Assembly (NCBI GenBank): GCA_036839715.1 | Contig: DAITDU010000060.1 | Location: 1 to 8,145, forward strand | Source: Thermocaproicibacter sp002410755 | GTDB lineage: Bacteria; Bacillota; Clostridia; Oscillospirales; Acutalibacteraceae | Length of the DNA stretch: 8,145 nt | Direction: 5' to 3' | In this document: positions 7,924 through 8,145 of the stretch, in pieces | How the letters are laid out: the number at the start of each line of letters is the position of its first letter | Position numbering within the stretch: position 1 is the first letter of the stretch | Made by a program: the position numbers and the translations under genes | The notes under the pieces: generated by a model | The model's database searches: none | Seen by the model: the letters and a program-made list of their open reading frames with translations, nothing else | What the model was told of the DNA's origin: nothing

Positions 7924-7964
7924 GGAGTGTTCAGTTTTCGTTAAAGAACCTGCCCGATAGAACT

Positions 7965-7992
7965 TTGATAACAACTTTTACAATTTTATAGA
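7965..7992 (+). promoter_or_regulatory. Weak promoter-like sequence inside repeat unit 1
   Basis: TTGATA (7965-7970, five of six to the -35 consensus) and TATAGA (7987-7992, four of six to the -10) are 16 bases apart. They would start transcription at the first bases of the next unit. The same pair recurs in unit 2 at 8062-8067 and 8084-8089. The surroundings are AT-rich, so a chance match is quite possible. Confidence 0.25.
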
Positions 7993-7995
7993 AAT

Positions 7996-8020
7996 GGGCC
8001 TGTAGCTCAGCTGGGAGCGC
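7996..8020 (+). pseudogene. tRNA 5'-half fragment, unit 2
   Basis: This is an exact copy of the tRNA-like fragment in unit 1, with the same shortened D arm and no anticodon or T arm. It follows the AT-rich tail of unit 1. The junction base pair AT before GGG is shared with the left flank of unit 1, so the repeat boundary is ambiguous by two bases. Confidence 0.65.
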
Positions 8021-8092
8021 GGAGTGTTCAGTTTTCGTTAAAGAACCTGCCCGATAGAACTTTGATAACAACTTTTACAATTTTATAGAAAT

Positions 8093-8117
8093 GGGCCTGT
8101 AGCTCAGCTGGGAGCGC
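8093..8117 (+). pseudogene. tRNA 5'-half fragment, unit 3 (unit cut by window end)
   Basis: This is the third exact copy of the tRNA-like fragment. The unit continues for 28 more bases identical to units 1 and 2 and then stops at the window edge, so the total number of units is unknown. Confidence 0.65.
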
Positions 8118-8145
8118 GGAGTGTTCAGTTTTCGTTAAAGAACCT

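Larger units (their letters stand above)
7899..8145 (+). repeat. Perfect 97-bp tandem repeat array with tRNA 5'-half in each unit
   Basis: Units start at 7899, 7996 and 8093. The first two are identical over all 97 bases and the third is identical over the 53 bases present, so the array runs past the window end. Each unit holds a tRNA 5' part (unit bases 1-25), a segment with GTTCAGTTTT and GTTAAAGAACC (about 31-52), CTGCCC, and an AT-rich tail. GTTC at 31-34 can pair with GAAC at 48-51 or, alternatively, at 62-65. Stops occur in all frames, so it is not coding. It has no variable spacers, so it is not a CRISPR array. The content resembles tRNA plus rRNA-operon spacer. Complete identity at a window end also fits an assembly loop. 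The repeat is certain; its biological reality is not. Confidence 0.9.

Noticed and set aside
7899..7995. Complete functional tRNA gene
   Set aside because: Only the 5' acceptor strand and D arm are recognisable. No anticodon loop with T33, no GGTTCRA T-loop and no complementary 3' acceptor strand occur in the unit.
7899..8145. CRISPR array
   Set aside because: The whole 97-base unit is identical between copies, so there are no unique spacers, and the repeated part is tRNA-like rather than a short partly palindromic repeat.
7994..8145. Short or endless reading frame across the repeats
   Set aside because: The ATG at each unit junction (7994 and 8091) meets a TAG after three codons. Stops occur in all three + frames of the unit, and the minus strand also has several stops.

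Overview
The window looks like chromosomal DNA of an endospore-forming Clostridia-type Firmicute, possibly of the Ruminococcaceae/Oscillospiraceae kind. The evidence is a SpoIIR homologue, the AddB/AddA form of the recombination nuclease (not RecBCD), strong AGGAGG-type ribosome binding sites, and codon use rich in CGC, CTT and CCG. The genus cannot be named from the sequence alone.

Layout. Positions 1-226 are non-coding: a diverged direct repeat (two T-rich copies 57 bases apart, probably terminator-related), then a candidate sigma-F promoter. Three genes on the + strand follow: spoIIR (227-856), addB (923-4261) and addA (4258-7794). addB has its own extended -10 promoter just after the spoIIR stop. 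addB and addA overlap by ATGA, and a run of seven G serves as the addA ribosome binding site. After addA there is no convincing terminator. A very strong extended -10 promoter (7837-7865) is followed by a perfect tandem array with a 97-base period (7899-8145, two full copies and 53 bases of a third) that runs off the window. Each unit opens with the first 25 or so bases of a tRNA and then turns into an AT-rich sequence resembling an rRNA/tRNA operon spacer.

How the genes work together. AddA and AddB should form the helicase-nuclease that resects double-strand breaks to Chi and feeds RecA. Both subunits keep the nuclease residues, AddA keeps all the helicase motifs I recognise, and AddB keeps its Walker A and the four iron-sulfur cysteines. 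SpoIIR is a secreted forespore-to-mother-cell signal needed for sigma-E activation. Its link to addBA appears to be by neighbourhood rather than shared function.

The coding part is ordinary core genome. The one truly unusual object is the terminal tRNA-half tandem array. It may be a real repeat locus or an assembly artefact at a contig end next to rRNA/tRNA sequence, and the window alone cannot decide between these.
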